Position numbers and translations under genes: made by a program. From positions 310,001 through 374,000 of the forward strand of contig JANBRJ010000003.1 in assembly GCA_027577595.1 (NCBI GenBank): a stretch of 64,000 nucleotides of DNA. The letters run 5' to 3'. The DNA comes from Coemansia sp. RSA 487 (Eukaryota > Kickxellomycota > Kickxellomycetes > Kickxellales > Kickxellaceae). Shown here piece by piece: positions 51,379 to 61,320 of this stretch. Each line of letters starts with the position of its first letter. Within the stretch, counting starts at the first letter, position 1. The notes beneath the pieces are model-generated. The model did not search any database, was not told the origin of the DNA, and saw only the letters and a program-made list of their open reading frames with translations.

Positions 51379-53197
51379 ATGGTTCTAAGCTCATACGAGC
51401 CAGGTACGCTGTGCTGGGCAAAGCTAAAAGGATATCCTTGGTGGCCATCACGGGTATGTTGTACACGGCTCTTGCCATATGTGCGTGGATGCTATGGGCA
51501 GCAGTATTTCTGTAGCAAAAACAGGCTCTATCTACACGCGACCGAATGGTTTTGCTATTGAACAACGCGGATACCGTATTGACTAACTCGAATACTAACG
51601 CAATTCCTGAATCGCTACTTGCTGTGTATCCATTCTATTTGGGAATGCTTTCCTTTGCACATATCGCCTTGTAGATAGAACATGAGACCGACCTGTCGGA
51701 AGAGGTTATGGACAGCAAACCGCGAAATGGCCGTGTTTACCCCGTTTTATTCTTTGGCTCTCTCGACTAGTAAGTATAGGTATAGGTATACACGCCTCTT
51801 TTCTTTTTATCCTTGCAGAGCTTTGAGGATATAGTCGATCTGTTTGTTTTTTTTCTACAAACGATTCGTGCGATGCAGATTGTTGGATTTTCGTAAATAC
51901 GGCCACCTTTTTACTTTGTATACAACCTCCTTGTCAATCTTGTAGTGCATGGATAACGCCCGAAAATCTTGAGCCCTACGAGGAGAATTTGGCAAAGTAC
52001 GGCAGCAAAGCAAAGAACCGTAAAGACCCTTCGTTTTCTGACGCCCTAAAGCAGGCACAGGACCCGACAGTAGCGGAAGCGATTATCAGACGCAGCGTGG
52101 ATCGTGCCGCAGCTACCGACGACAACGACGTGGAAATGAATTCATCCGAATCCGAGGCTGAGACAACCTCGAGACGCAGACCAGCTGCCAAAAGGGAGCA
52201 GAGAAATGGTCGGGGACGGAAGGCAACCATAAGCAACAAGCGTACCAGCATTGGCAACGATTCGTCCGGGGACGAAGCAAATGTAACGACAACGCCAAAG
52301 CGCTCGCGCACTGTGGCCCGCGTAAAAAGCGCTTCTCCCGAAGAAACGCCAAAAAGCAGCGCAAAGCGGGAAGAAAGCACTCCGCAGCCAGGCGCAAAGG
52401 ACTCGCCGCGCTCGGAAACGCCGAGCAGACACCATACACCAGAGAATACCGGGTACAAGTCTGGACCCAGTCCAAGCAAAGAAGATGCAAAGAGCGAGCG
52501 AAGCAGCAAGGGCCAGCAGCAGGGAAAGAACCATGGCAAACCCTACTACTTTCTTATGCAGATCCGGCATAAGCTGCAAAAGACGGTCATCAAATGCGAC
52601 GCGCCAGACGACCTAGCTTCCGTAGACGAGCTATTCCGAAAGCTCGAGGACTTTGACATGACGCTGGAGCTGATCCAGGAGACAAAGCTGGGGAAAGTGA
52701 TGCGCATTATTGCAAGCTCAGACAAGCTCGGGAATGCTCCTGACGAAAAGTTCGATATCAAAGGACGAGCCAGGCGGCTGGCCGAGAAGTGGAGGCGGCT
52801 TATCACCCGACTTCGAGAGGGATCCGCGGAACTCGCCACCCCAGAGTCGCCTGTAAGCAAGTCTCCGGACAACGAAGCTCGCTCTCAGGCGCCAGACACC
52901 AGATCTGATTCCAAATCGGGAAAAGAGGCTGCGAATAATGACACTGCTGTGCAAAAGGGCCAGTCGGAACAGACAACACCAACCACAAAAGAGACGTTTG
53001 CAGCTGCACCATCCGGCGAGTCTTCTTTGGTTGCAGCAGAAGCACCAGCAATATCTTCAAACGGGAAATCTTCGCAGCCAGAATCGGCAGCAAAACCAAA
53101 GAACGTAAAGGGCGATGGTTCTCCGCCCTCCACTGAGATTGGCACCAACGGCACAGCAACGGCATCAGCTACCAATGCAAGCACATTGTCCAGCTAG
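51379..53197 (+). CDS. LEDGF/HDGF-like PWWP protein with IBD-like domain
   Basis: Exons 51379-51453, 51675-51769 and 51946-53197 give 473 residues. Both introns end in TGTAG; donors are GTATGT and GTAAGT. The N-terminal PWWP domain (about 8-75) opens with LCWAKLKGYPWWPSR and continues RVYPVLFFGSLDYAWITPENLEPY, a strong match to the methylated-histone-reading PWWP fold. A basic, Ser/Lys-rich linker follows. Residues about 255-350 form a compact helical domain: FLMQIRHKLQKTVIKCDAPDD, then LFRKLEDFDMTLELIQETKLGKVMRIIASS, then ARRLAEKWRRLI. This resembles the integrase-binding domain (TFIIS N-terminal-like) of LEDGF and HRP2, which anchors partner proteins to chromatin. The C-terminal 120 residues are disordered. 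The predicted role is a chromatin adaptor recruiting partners to H3K36-methylated genes. Confidence 0.75.
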
Positions 53198-53754
53198 ATA
53201 AGGTCTGTAGGCCAACAGCAAGCCAAAGACGCCAAGGACTTTTTTCTTTGTCTGGAACGTTCTGGCTTGGTTTTCTGTGGGTCACATCTGTGGTCTACCT
53301 ATGATGCCTATCTGTGTCGTCCAGCTATGCTTTGCAAAAGGGTTGTTTCATCCTCCCACATTCCTGTATTGAATGGTGGACAGCCACCCCTCAGTGCCTT
53401 TATTCTTTCAAATATATCCTTGTAGTAGCGCCATTCATGGCAACATTAACCTTAGACTCGATTTTTCCTGTTTGTTTGTTTGTTTGTTTGTGAACATTTT
53501 ATTCTCTTTTTCCGAAGCTGCCTAATCACAAGATCAGCAGCCAAGCTGCAAAAGGATTGAAAGGAAAATTAAGGCCTTCTGATGGGCTCAGCCACAGCTT
53601 TGCATTTTGTTGTTGCTGCGGCGATGGTGAAACCCTTCGCGTTCTTTGCTTTTGCTTTTACGAATTTCACCAGTTTTAATTTGCTTTATTCGCTCCGTTT
53701 ATTGTTGGAACCTCTGTTAGCGAGACAAGAGCAGCTGAATTCACACTTTTGAAA
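53198..53754. other. Spacer before the SUMO gene
   Basis: 557 bp with a (GTTT)n run at about 53470-53491 and A/T-rich sequence. It is probably the 3' region of the PWWP gene and the SUMO promoter. Confidence 0.5.
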
Positions 53755-54257
53755 ATGGACCCTAACAACATCAACGACAATGCCAATGCCAATGATAATG
53801 TAAAGGAGGATGTCAAAGACACCAAGCCCGACGCCACCAGCACCGAACATATAAACATCAAAGTCGTTTCAGCAGTAAGTACCAAGCAGCACTAGGAGCA
53901 GAAAAGAACAGAACAGAAATAGTGTTCTGTTTTTCGTTGTTGTTGTTGGCCTGTGATGTTTGAGGGGGTATTAGTATGTAAACATAGTGGTTTGCTCAAT
54001 TGTTGATATTCGTGCACAAACGTCAAAACCGACAATAGGACAATTCGGAGGTGATGTTCAAGATCAAGCGCTCAACCAAGCTTGCCAAGCTGATGCAGGC
54101 GTACTGCGTGCGTGCGGGAAAATCGGCAGACACAGTGCGCTTTTTGGTTGATGGCGAGCGTATCAACGGAGAAAGCACGCCTGACTCGCTGGGGCTGGAG
54201 GACGGCGACGCTATTGATGCAATGACGGAGCAAATCGGCGGAAGCAGGTGCTGCTGA
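53755..54257 (+). CDS. SMT3: SUMO
   Basis: Exon 1 (53755-53874) and exon 2 (54039-54257) give 112 residues; the 164-bp intron has donor GTAAGT and acceptor ATAG. The N-terminal 30 residues are Asn/Asp-rich and disordered and contain VKED, a possible SUMO-acceptor consensus for chain formation. The ubiquitin fold follows: HINIKVVSADNSEVMFKIKRST, KLMQAYCVRAGKSADTVRFLVDGERI, and DAIDAMTEQIGG. The mature C-terminus is the diglycine at 107-108; the tail SRCC would be removed by a Ulp protease before conjugation. SUMO modifies nuclear and septin proteins. The match to the SUMO family, including TEQIGG, is clear. Confidence 0.96.
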
Positions 54258-54518
54258 ATGAGCTCTATTGCTTTCGAAAAAAGAAGGACCACCCCCTATC
54301 TAGGGTATAAACCGGATGTATGCTATCGTGGATGGCTTTGACATTTTTCTTTCCCTTGTATTGCGATCAGGCAGAAATAAAAATAAAATAAAAACAAACA
54401 TGGCATAGCGTCAGTGGCTGGAAGAGAGAGCACATCTAGTGTCGTGTATTCGATAGAGGACCCATCGACAACTGTAGCGAAAGGCAGACTTTTTGTTTGA
54501 GACAGAAGCGTCATCCAG

Positions 54519-56207
54519 CTACATGCGCTGGACGGGCTCCATGCCAAGCAGCGACAGGGCGTTGCCGATGACGATGCGGGCGCTGGAGTACATCAGCATA
54601 CGGGCGTCGGCAATGTCCTTTGGCTGGTTGCGGACCAGCATGGTCTCCCAGGCGGCGGAGACGGCGTGGCTGAGCTTCAGTATGTACTGGACGACGGCGC
54701 AGGGCTCCAGGGTCTGCATGGCGGTGGCAAGGGTGTCAGGGTAGCGCGACACAAGTGTGACTATCTCGCGCGCAGACTCCTCGGTAAGTAGCGAGACGTC
54801 GGCATCGAGGCTGACGGGGCCGCAGTTGCGCTCCAGGGAGCACAGGCGTGCGTGGGCGTACTGCAGATAGGGGCCGGTGTCGCCCTCGAAGTTGAGGATG
54901 CGGTCCCACACAAAGTCGTAGTCCTTGATGCGCTTGGCAGACATGTCCTGCACAGCAATGGCGGTCATGCCGAGGACGTCGGCTACATGCTCGGGATCCT
55001 CGACCTGCTGGTACTTTTTGTCGTTCTCGCGCATGACGCGGTGCATGTTCTCCTTGCTCTCCAGAAGCATGTCGTCGAGGAAGACGACGGTGCCCCTGCG
55101 CGTGCTCATGCCCTTGACAAGCCCGTAGTTGACGTGCTGGAAGCGGTCGGCGTACGGCAGCCCCAGCAGCTCGATGGTCTTGAACAGCTGCTTGAGGTGA
55201 AGATCCTGCTGCGACGAAACAACGTAGATGATCTTGTCGAACTGGTACTTCTCGTAGCGCTCGATGGCGGCGCCGATGTCGCGCGTGAGGTACAGGGTGG
55301 TGCCGTCGTTCTTCTGCACAACAGCCTTCTCCAGCTTGTACTTTTCGAGGTTGAGGACCTTGGCGCCCTTGTCCTCGGTCAGAAGGCCGCCATCCTCGAG
55401 CATCTGCATGGCCCTGGTCATGCCCTCGCCGACCTGCGACTCGCCCGAGTAGACGTCAAAGTGGATGCCCAGACGCGCGTAGGTTTCCTTGTACTTGGCG
55501 ATGCTGAGGTCGCGGAAGCGCTGCCACAGCGCCAGGGCGCTCTCGTCGCCGTCCTCCATCTTCTTGAAGTAGGCGCGCGCGTCATCGTGGATGGCGGGGT
55601 CGCTCTCTGCAGCGGCGTTGATGGCGACATAGACTTCGTACAGATGCGTGATAGGGTCGGCTACCAGCTTCTCCTCGGAGCCAAAGCGGCTGAAGCCGAT
55701 GGCCAGCAGCCCATACTGCTTGCCCCAGTCGCCCAGGTAGTTCATTGAGATGGCGTCCCAGCCGTGGGCCTTGTGCAGCTTGTAGATGAAGCTGCCGATG
55801 ATGGTGCTACGCAGGTGCCCGGCGTGGAACGGCTTTGCGATGTTTGGCGAGCTGAACTCGACGATGACGCGCTTGCCGGCGCCGGCGCTGGTCCACCCGT
55901 ACTTTTCGCCTGCTGCATGCACAGCGCCCAGCACCTTGCGCGTGAAGGCTGTGCGATTGATGCGGAAGTTGATGTACGGCCCGGTGGCGACAACAGCCGT
56001 GACTTCGCTGTCGGTCTTGAACTTCTCAGCGTACGCCTGCGCCAGCTGCACCGGGTTTCCCTTGAGGCGCAGACGGGGCACTGCGATGGCAAGATCGCCG
56101 TGCGTGGTGGCCTTTGGCAGGTCGATGGCTGATGCAATTGTTTCGGCCTCTGCGCCAGAGAGCTCGGACAGCTGTGCCGCAATTGCTTTCTTGAACTCGT
56201 CGTACAT
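54519..56207 (-). CDS. RRS1: Arginyl-tRNA synthetase
   Basis: 562 residues from the ATG at 56207. An in-frame ATG at 56273 would add 22 residues rich in Ser, Ala, Thr and Arg, which could serve as a mitochondrial signal in a dual-use gene. It is a class I synthetase: the N-terminal Arg-tRNA domain (PKATTHGDLAIAVPRLRLKGNPVQLAQAYAEKF), then the HIGH-type motif in SSPNIAKPFHAGHLRSTIIG, and a diverged KMSKS-type motif in KGMSTRRGTVVF. The C-terminal DALR anticodon domain ends in LSLLGMEPVQRM, as in most ArgRS. The enzyme charges tRNA-Arg. There is no intron and third positions are G/C-rich. It converges with SUMO (261 bp). Confidence 0.96.
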   Translation of the reverse strand: MYDEFKKAIAAQLSELSGAEAETIASAIDLPKATTHGDLAIAVPRLRLKGNPVQLAQAYAEKFKTDSEVTAVVATGPYINFRINRTAFTRKVLGAVHAAGEKYGWTSAGAGKRVIVEFSSPNIAKPFHAGHLRSTIIGSFIYKLHKAHGWDAISMNYLGDWGKQYGLLAIGFSRFGSEEKLVADPITHLYEVYVAINAAAESDPAIHDDARAYFKKMEDGDESALALWQRFRDLSIAKYKETYARLGIHFDVYSGESQVGEGMTRAMQMLEDGGLLTEDKGAKVLNLEKYKLEKAVVQKNDGTTLYLTRDIGAAIERYEKYQFDKIIYVVSSQQDLHLKQLFKTIELLGLPYADRFQHVNYGLVKGMSTRRGTVVFLDDMLLESKENMHRVMRENDKKYQQVEDPEHVADVLGMTAIAVQDMSAKRIKDYDFVWDRILNFEGDTGPYLQYAHARLCSLERNCGPVSLDADVSLLTEESAREIVTLVSRYPDTLATAMQTLEPCAVVQYILKLSHAVSAAWETMLVRNQPKDIADARMLMYSSARIVIGNALSLLGMEPVQRM

Positions 56208-56774
56208 TATTGCTCTGTTTCTGGCTGTCTGAAGGGTCTTTCTGGATGCGGATGCAGCGCTCGTGGTGGTCAAGAGTCGCTGGCGGTAAAGGTGGTGGAG
56301 GCGAGTGGCGACTAGACGGGGGAAAAGTGCCAGCTTCGTGGTTGTTTGTATTTTTCGTTTGCACGCGATTTAAGGGCAGGAAAAGAAGCAGAATAATTCA
56401 GCAGCAATTGTAAGAAAACAGTGTTGAGAGAGATCCCAACCACCAAGCTTTGGCTGTGTTCCGTTTTGGCCGGTAAAGACAGAAGCTGTGAATCACTACT
56501 AAAAATTTTTTTTTCTTTTTCTTGTTCCAAGCCAAACCATATCAAGCTGGATCGATAATTAAGAGAGCCTTCTTCACTTGGCTGCTTTTTCATTTCGACA
56601 AACAAACAGCAGAAAAACACACCCACCCTTTCCTTCTCCTTATCCTCGAAAATCCTAATTGCGAATCCACTGCTCCTCTCTCCCGAATGCAAAGCAGAGA
56701 ACGCAGCACCTTCACGCGACACAGCATAGCAGCCACAGCATAGAACACCACTGCTTCAGCTAGCCAGCCATTCA
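56208..56774. promoter_or_regulatory. Divergent promoter region, RRS1 / histidine phosphatase
   Basis: 567 bp between divergent starts, with T-rich and A-rich tracts at 56505-56520. No further gene or specific site is recognised. Confidence 0.45.
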
Positions 56775-57563
56775 ATGGATGAGGCAGTAGCAGAGAAAGC
56801 GCCCGCGGCTACGCTGTACCTTATACGCCATGGCGAGACCGAAGTCAACCGCCGCAACTGCGTGCAGGGCAAGCGGATCGACCCTCCACTCAACGAACGC
56901 GGCCGGCGGCAGGCTGGGTGCGTTGGCGAGCGATTCAGGAGCCAGAGCGTGGACTGGATCGTGACGTCGGCGGCACTGCGTGCGATCGAGACCGGCGCTG
57001 CAATCGGCAGACACCACCCAGCCGTGCCGATCGACAGCTATAGCGAGCTCAACGAGCTCGAGTTTGGCGATCTTGAAGGGACGCATGTGACGGCGGGGTA
57101 CAACGACCTCGTTGCGCTCTGGGACAACGAACACCGCGCCGATCTCGCAGCGCCTGGAGCCCATGGCGAGTCGCCAGCCCAGTGTGCACAGCGCGCGATG
57201 CCGCGTCTGCAGGCAATCGTCAAGCAGGCGGCGGCCGAGGGTAGGAGGACCGTCTGCGTGGTGGTTCACTCGCGGCTGATCCAGATCCTTCTTGCGCAGA
57301 TCCTCGATGGATCGCTGGCGACGATGCGCACGTACAAGCAGAAGAAGGCGGCGGTAAACACTGTCGACATCTATGTGGATGCCAACGCCGAGCACTGGCC
57401 CTTCCGGTGCGTGGCACGCGAGATAAACAGCACGGCGCACATGCCCGACGACGTCGTTTCGCGGGTCTCCAGCGCAACCAGTCTACAACGGCGGAGCAGG
57501 CTGGACGAACGGGTTCGGTTTGAGATCGACAACGACGGCTCACTTGTGCTAAAGCGCCTATAG
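56775..57563 (+). CDS. Histidine phosphatase (phosphoglycerate-mutase-like)
   Basis: 262 residues. The family motif RHG lies in LYLIRHGETEVNRRNCVQGK, with the phosphate-accepting His19. Other active-site elements are Arg69 in SAALRAIETG, Glu94 in LNELEFGDLEG (proton donor) and the second His165 in VVVHSRLI, where most relatives have VxHGxxI. This is the branch-1 histidine phosphatase family that includes PGAM, TIGAR, fructose-2,6-bisphosphatase and cobalamin-phosphate phosphatase. The low similarity outside the active site and the final ~80 residues, rich in Ser and Arg, do not fix the substrate. A sugar phosphatase is a guess. It is not the classical glycolytic PGAM, which has a different length and insertions. 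There is no intron. Confidence 0.8.
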   Translation: MDEAVAEKAPAATLYLIRHGETEVNRRNCVQGKRIDPPLNERGRRQAGCVGERFRSQSVDWIVTSAALRAIETGAAIGRHHPAVPIDSYSELNELEFGDLEGTHVTAGYNDLVALWDNEHRADLAAPGAHGESPAQCAQRAMPRLQAIVKQAAAEGRRTVCVVVHSRLIQILLAQILDGSLATMRTYKQKKAAVNTVDIYVDANAEHWPFRCVAREINSTAHMPDDVVSRVSSATSLQRRSRLDERVRFEIDNDGSLVLKRL

Positions 57564-58668
57564 CTCGCCCCCCGTCCATTCTCCAAGCCTGACGTGTGGG
57601 GGGGGAGGTGGTTGTGTTTCTTGGCTCTGAAACCAAGCAGCGTGCTGGCGCCGCCGGAGTGGGGGGACGACGGTGCGGGGGGTGGGGCGGGGGACGGCGG
57701 GCTCGCCCCAAGAATGGCCGCAAGCTTGGCAGTAGCGCATGCACCCGCCAACGTTTTCGAATGCTGTGCTGGTGCTGCCGCCAATATCCACAACATTCTC
57801 GCCGCTGCTGCTCTTCTCCTCTTCGTCCTTTCTCCAGCCCACCATTTGACCGAACCCTTCTGCCTCCGCTATCCATTGTGTTTTTTCTTCTCTTTCTTTG
57901 TGCTTGCATCTAGCCAATATATTCTGCTCTCTGCTAGTGTCACGACCCGCGCCGTGCTGGCCTTCCCTCTTGTATCGCCCGATCGCTGCGCAACTCTACC
58001 GTGGAACCAACTCCTTTTTGGACTGGTGAGTATGCTATGTCCTTGAGCTTTTCAGCAAGGAAGAAGCTGGGCTGGCCAGCTTTGGCCAACACATGCTACG
58101 CCTCCCTTGAACCGCACTTCCTGATGCTGGCTTAGTTGCATGGGCACCGCCGCCGCAAACAAAGTGGACACAATAACGCGTTGAACACCCTTGTCCCGCC
58201 TACAATTGTTTTTTGTTTTGTTATTGTTGTTGTTGCTGCAGTTTGTTTATGCCTTTTTTTGCAACAGCCTTTGGCCCATTGCCAAAAGTCCCCTCCCCCA
58301 GCCGCTGCGTGCTGGCGCCTCCTTTTCTAGTGTTTATTTTGTAAACACGGCAAATTTGGTGGGCTCTGGCTCTCGCAGGTAATCCTCCCTTGGCTTTCGC
58401 TCTTAACACACGCACACTGGCAATTGTTGCTGGCTATGTTTATCACAGAAATGTGGGTGCCTTTTCTGGTCTCTGCAAGCCTATTGGCCTGCGCTTTACC
58501 TGCTTCCCTTTTTATAGCTGTGGCCTTCTTCTGTTTAGCGTCCTTTTTTCTCCCTCCTTATATCGCCCTGCTCTTGTTTTTGCTAACTTACCCTCTTTTT
58601 TCCACACACCCTTCTTTCCTGTCCTTAGAAACGCCCTATATCCTGTCTAATTTAACTGCATCTCTGAA
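57564..58668. promoter_or_regulatory. Septin upstream region with G-rich block
   Basis: 1.1 kb before the septin start. A G-rich block on the plus strand (57596-57610 and 57661-57701) contains several runs of four or more G. Downstream, C/T-rich and T-rich stretches with a GTGAGT-type donor at about 58026 and CAG acceptors near 58378 hint at a 5'-UTR intron. No coding region is supported. Confidence 0.4.
57661..57701 (+). other. Potential G-quadruplex block
   Basis: Runs GGGGGG, GGGGGG, GGGG, GGGGG and GGG lie within 41 bases, separated by short loops. It meets the usual pattern for an intramolecular G-quadruplex. Whether it forms is not known. Confidence 0.5.
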
Positions 58669-60563
58669 ATGTCTGCCTCCGAAGCATCCGCCTCTTCCAA
58701 GACCCAGGTTGCCAGCGGTGGAATTGGAATTGCCAATCTGCCAAACCAGCTGCACAAGATTGTCACCAAGAAAGGGACAAACTTCTCGCTGATGGTTGTT
58801 GGTGAGTCCGGCACCGGCAAGACGACCTTTATCAACACCCTGCTTACCACGGAGCTCATCGAGCCCCTCGACGACGCCAACCGCCGCAAGAAGCAGCTCG
58901 ATAAGACCGTCGACATCAACATCCACAAGGCCGGTAAGTATCGACTATAAGACCTTCTCCCCTCCGCTCTGACCAGGAGGAGTGGGGGGATCGTGCATGC
59001 CGTGTTTTGTCTCAAAAGCCCGTTCTGCGTTCTAACCCCTAGTGCTGCTGTTTTTGCCTGTTGCACAACATCCTGTCTTTGGTTGTAGAGCTCGAGGAGA
59101 AGATGTTCAATGTCAAGCTCAACGTTGTCGACACCCCCGGATTCGGCGACTACGTTGACAACCACGATTGCTGGCTGCCTGTCGTCGACTTTATCGAGAA
59201 CCAGTACGAGCAGTATCTTCGCCAGGAGCAGCAGCCTGTGCGCAAAGGCGTCGTCGACATGCGCGTCCATGCCTGTCTGTACTTTATCCGCCCCAATGGC
59301 CACACGTAAGTAACCTCCTCCTGCCAATCCATTCCATTCCATTGGACTCCGCGCTCCTTCGGACGGCTGGAATCGGCGGCAACAGCTCCCTTAGCTAGCT
59401 AGCTAGCTAGCTAGCCAGCCAGCCAGCTTGCTTTCTCCTAGCGTGGACCAGCCGCTGTATGCTGATACTGCCAATAATGGGCTCTGGCTGTATATACCCA
59501 CCCACAAGGGGCGCTTTCCTTGTTTACATGTTCAAAGCTGCCTTGTGCCACATTTGTGTGCGCCACAGCAATAGAAGCAACGGAAGCGGCCTTGTTCCTT
59601 TGTTTTCGTGGCCTTCTTTTATTTCATGCCTCATTGTCCTTGTGTTTTTGAAATCTCCCAAAGGGCTCCTCCAGCAAAAGCACCCTTGTTGGCTATGAAG
59701 GCGTGTCTTGACTACGCTTGGCCCTTTGCGTTGTTTGCCTTGCTTGCTTCTGCGCATCTCTGCTTTGCCGCCACTGCTGGCGGCCTGGGTCTGCAAAACA
59801 ATACGCTGATTGCTGGATGCTAAAGCTCTCTTGCGGCTTCTTTTTTGGCTCTGAATGTAGGCTTAAGCCACTGGACGTACGCGCGATGAAGGCAATTGGA
59901 GCGCGCGTCAACCTGATCCCGGTCATTGCAAAGGCAGACACGCTGTCGCCAGCCGCGCTGAGGCAGTTCAAGAAGCGCATCATGGACGTCATCGATGCAC
60001 AGGGCATCCGCATCTACCAGCCGCCGATTGAGAGCGAGGACGAGTCTGTGACACAGCGCAACAAGGACATCACCTCGGCAATGCCCTTTGCCATCATCGG
60101 CAGCGACCGCGAGGTCAAGACCGCCGACGGCCGCCACGTGAAGGGCCGTCTCTATCCGTGGGGCGTTGCAGAGGTCGAGAACGACCAGCACTGCGACTTT
60201 AGGAAGCTGCGCAGCCTGCTGATCCGCACCCACATGCTGGACCTCATCTCGAAGACCGAGGAGGACCACTACGACAGATACCGGACTGCGCAGATGAAGA
60301 CGCGCAAGTTTGGCGAGCCCAAGCCGAGGAAGGTCGACAACAAGAAGTTCCGCGAGGAGGAAGAGGCCCTGCGCACGCGCTTCACCGAGAAGGTCAAGCT
60401 CGAAGAGAACCGCTTCCGCCAATGGGAACAGAGACTTATTGCCGAGCGTGACCGCCTGAACAAGGACCTCGAGCAGGAGCACAACCTGGTCAAGCAGCTT
60501 GAGAGCGAGATCGAGGCAATTGCCAACGCTGGCTCGCCCAACACCAAGTTCTTCCGCAAGTAA
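58669..60563 (+). CDS. CDC12: Septin, CDC12-like
   Basis: Exons 58669-58933, 59089-59305 and 59861-60563 give 394 residues. Both introns have donor GTAAGT and acceptor TGTAG. The N-terminus contains [19 protein letters not shown], the block typical of Cdc12/AspC septins, just before the P-loop GESGTGKT (45-52). G3 is DTPGFGD (103-109) and G4 is AKAD (184-187). The septin-unique element [21 protein letters not shown] follows, and the C-terminal coiled coil spans about 325-385 with a basic start ([14 protein letters not shown]). Septins polymerise into filaments under the plasma membrane at division sites and hyphal tips. GTP binding is likely; I cannot say whether hydrolysis occurs. The assignment to the Cdc12 group rests on the N-terminal block. 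Confidence 0.92.
59392..59427 (+). repeat. (TAGC)6(CAGC)3 microsatellite
   Basis: A tetranucleotide run inside the second septin intron. TAGC is half-palindromic (AGCT), so the run can pair with itself. Confidence 0.9.
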
Positions 60564-61320
60564 TTCCTCTCTGGTACGTGCCCCGCTGCCAGGGAAATGA
60601 TCAACATCCCTGGAGCTTTGCCTCGTCGCATGGCTCTTTTGTGTTCTACCTTCGGCCCCCGTGTCTCGTCTTTAATTTTCTAATGTGATATGGTCCGTTC
60701 CATTCCTCTTTTTTTAGCTCTCCTTTTTTCGCATATTGCAGTCATATTTCTCTATAAGATTTATCCGTTCTTTTTTCAACCCAACTTTACATTAAATGCT
60801 GCTCTGCAGTGAGAGAGAGAGAAAAGCCAATCTTTAATTAAAGTCTGAACTGTGCTTGTGGAAAGATCAGCAATGAGCTGGATAAGAAAAAGACAGTGGT
60901 GAGCCGATGGCTTTTTCCCTCTTTTAGACAATATGGAGGAGCAGATGTTTTTTTTTCGTGTAGCCTTTATTGATAAACTATGAGGAATCATTCTAATTTG
61001 CTTCATAAAGATAATAGTGCTTCGCCCTTCAAAACAAGATCTCAAGCGGAACTAAAGTTCCTCGTCTTTATTTTCAATAAACAGCCTGGCCTTTATAGCC
61101 GTACAAACACCACAACAATTGTACTAGATAATTGGGGGAGTATACGATGTATGCTTCCCAACAATATGATTGTTCCGACATGAGACAATCATATTGAGAA
61201 GAGGAATCAAAGTATCCCCTCCTTGTATAATAGCTGACCATTTAGGCTTGCTTGTGTGGCCTGTGTGAACCTTGATCAAGTATTCCGATGAACGTGAGAC
61301 AATAAAGACCATATACATTG
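60564..61320. other. Septin 3' flank and edge of a decayed transposon
   Basis: AT-rich sequence without a gene. A perfect 12-bp inverted repeat with an 11-base loop sits at 61162-61196. It may be a remnant of the DNA transposon that follows or a hairpin of its own. Confidence 0.45.
61162..61196. repeat. 12-bp perfect inverted repeat
   Basis: CAATATGATTGT at 61162-61173 pairs with ACAATCATATTG at 61185-61196. The spacer is 11 bases. It is a strong hairpin; no role is known. Confidence 0.85.
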
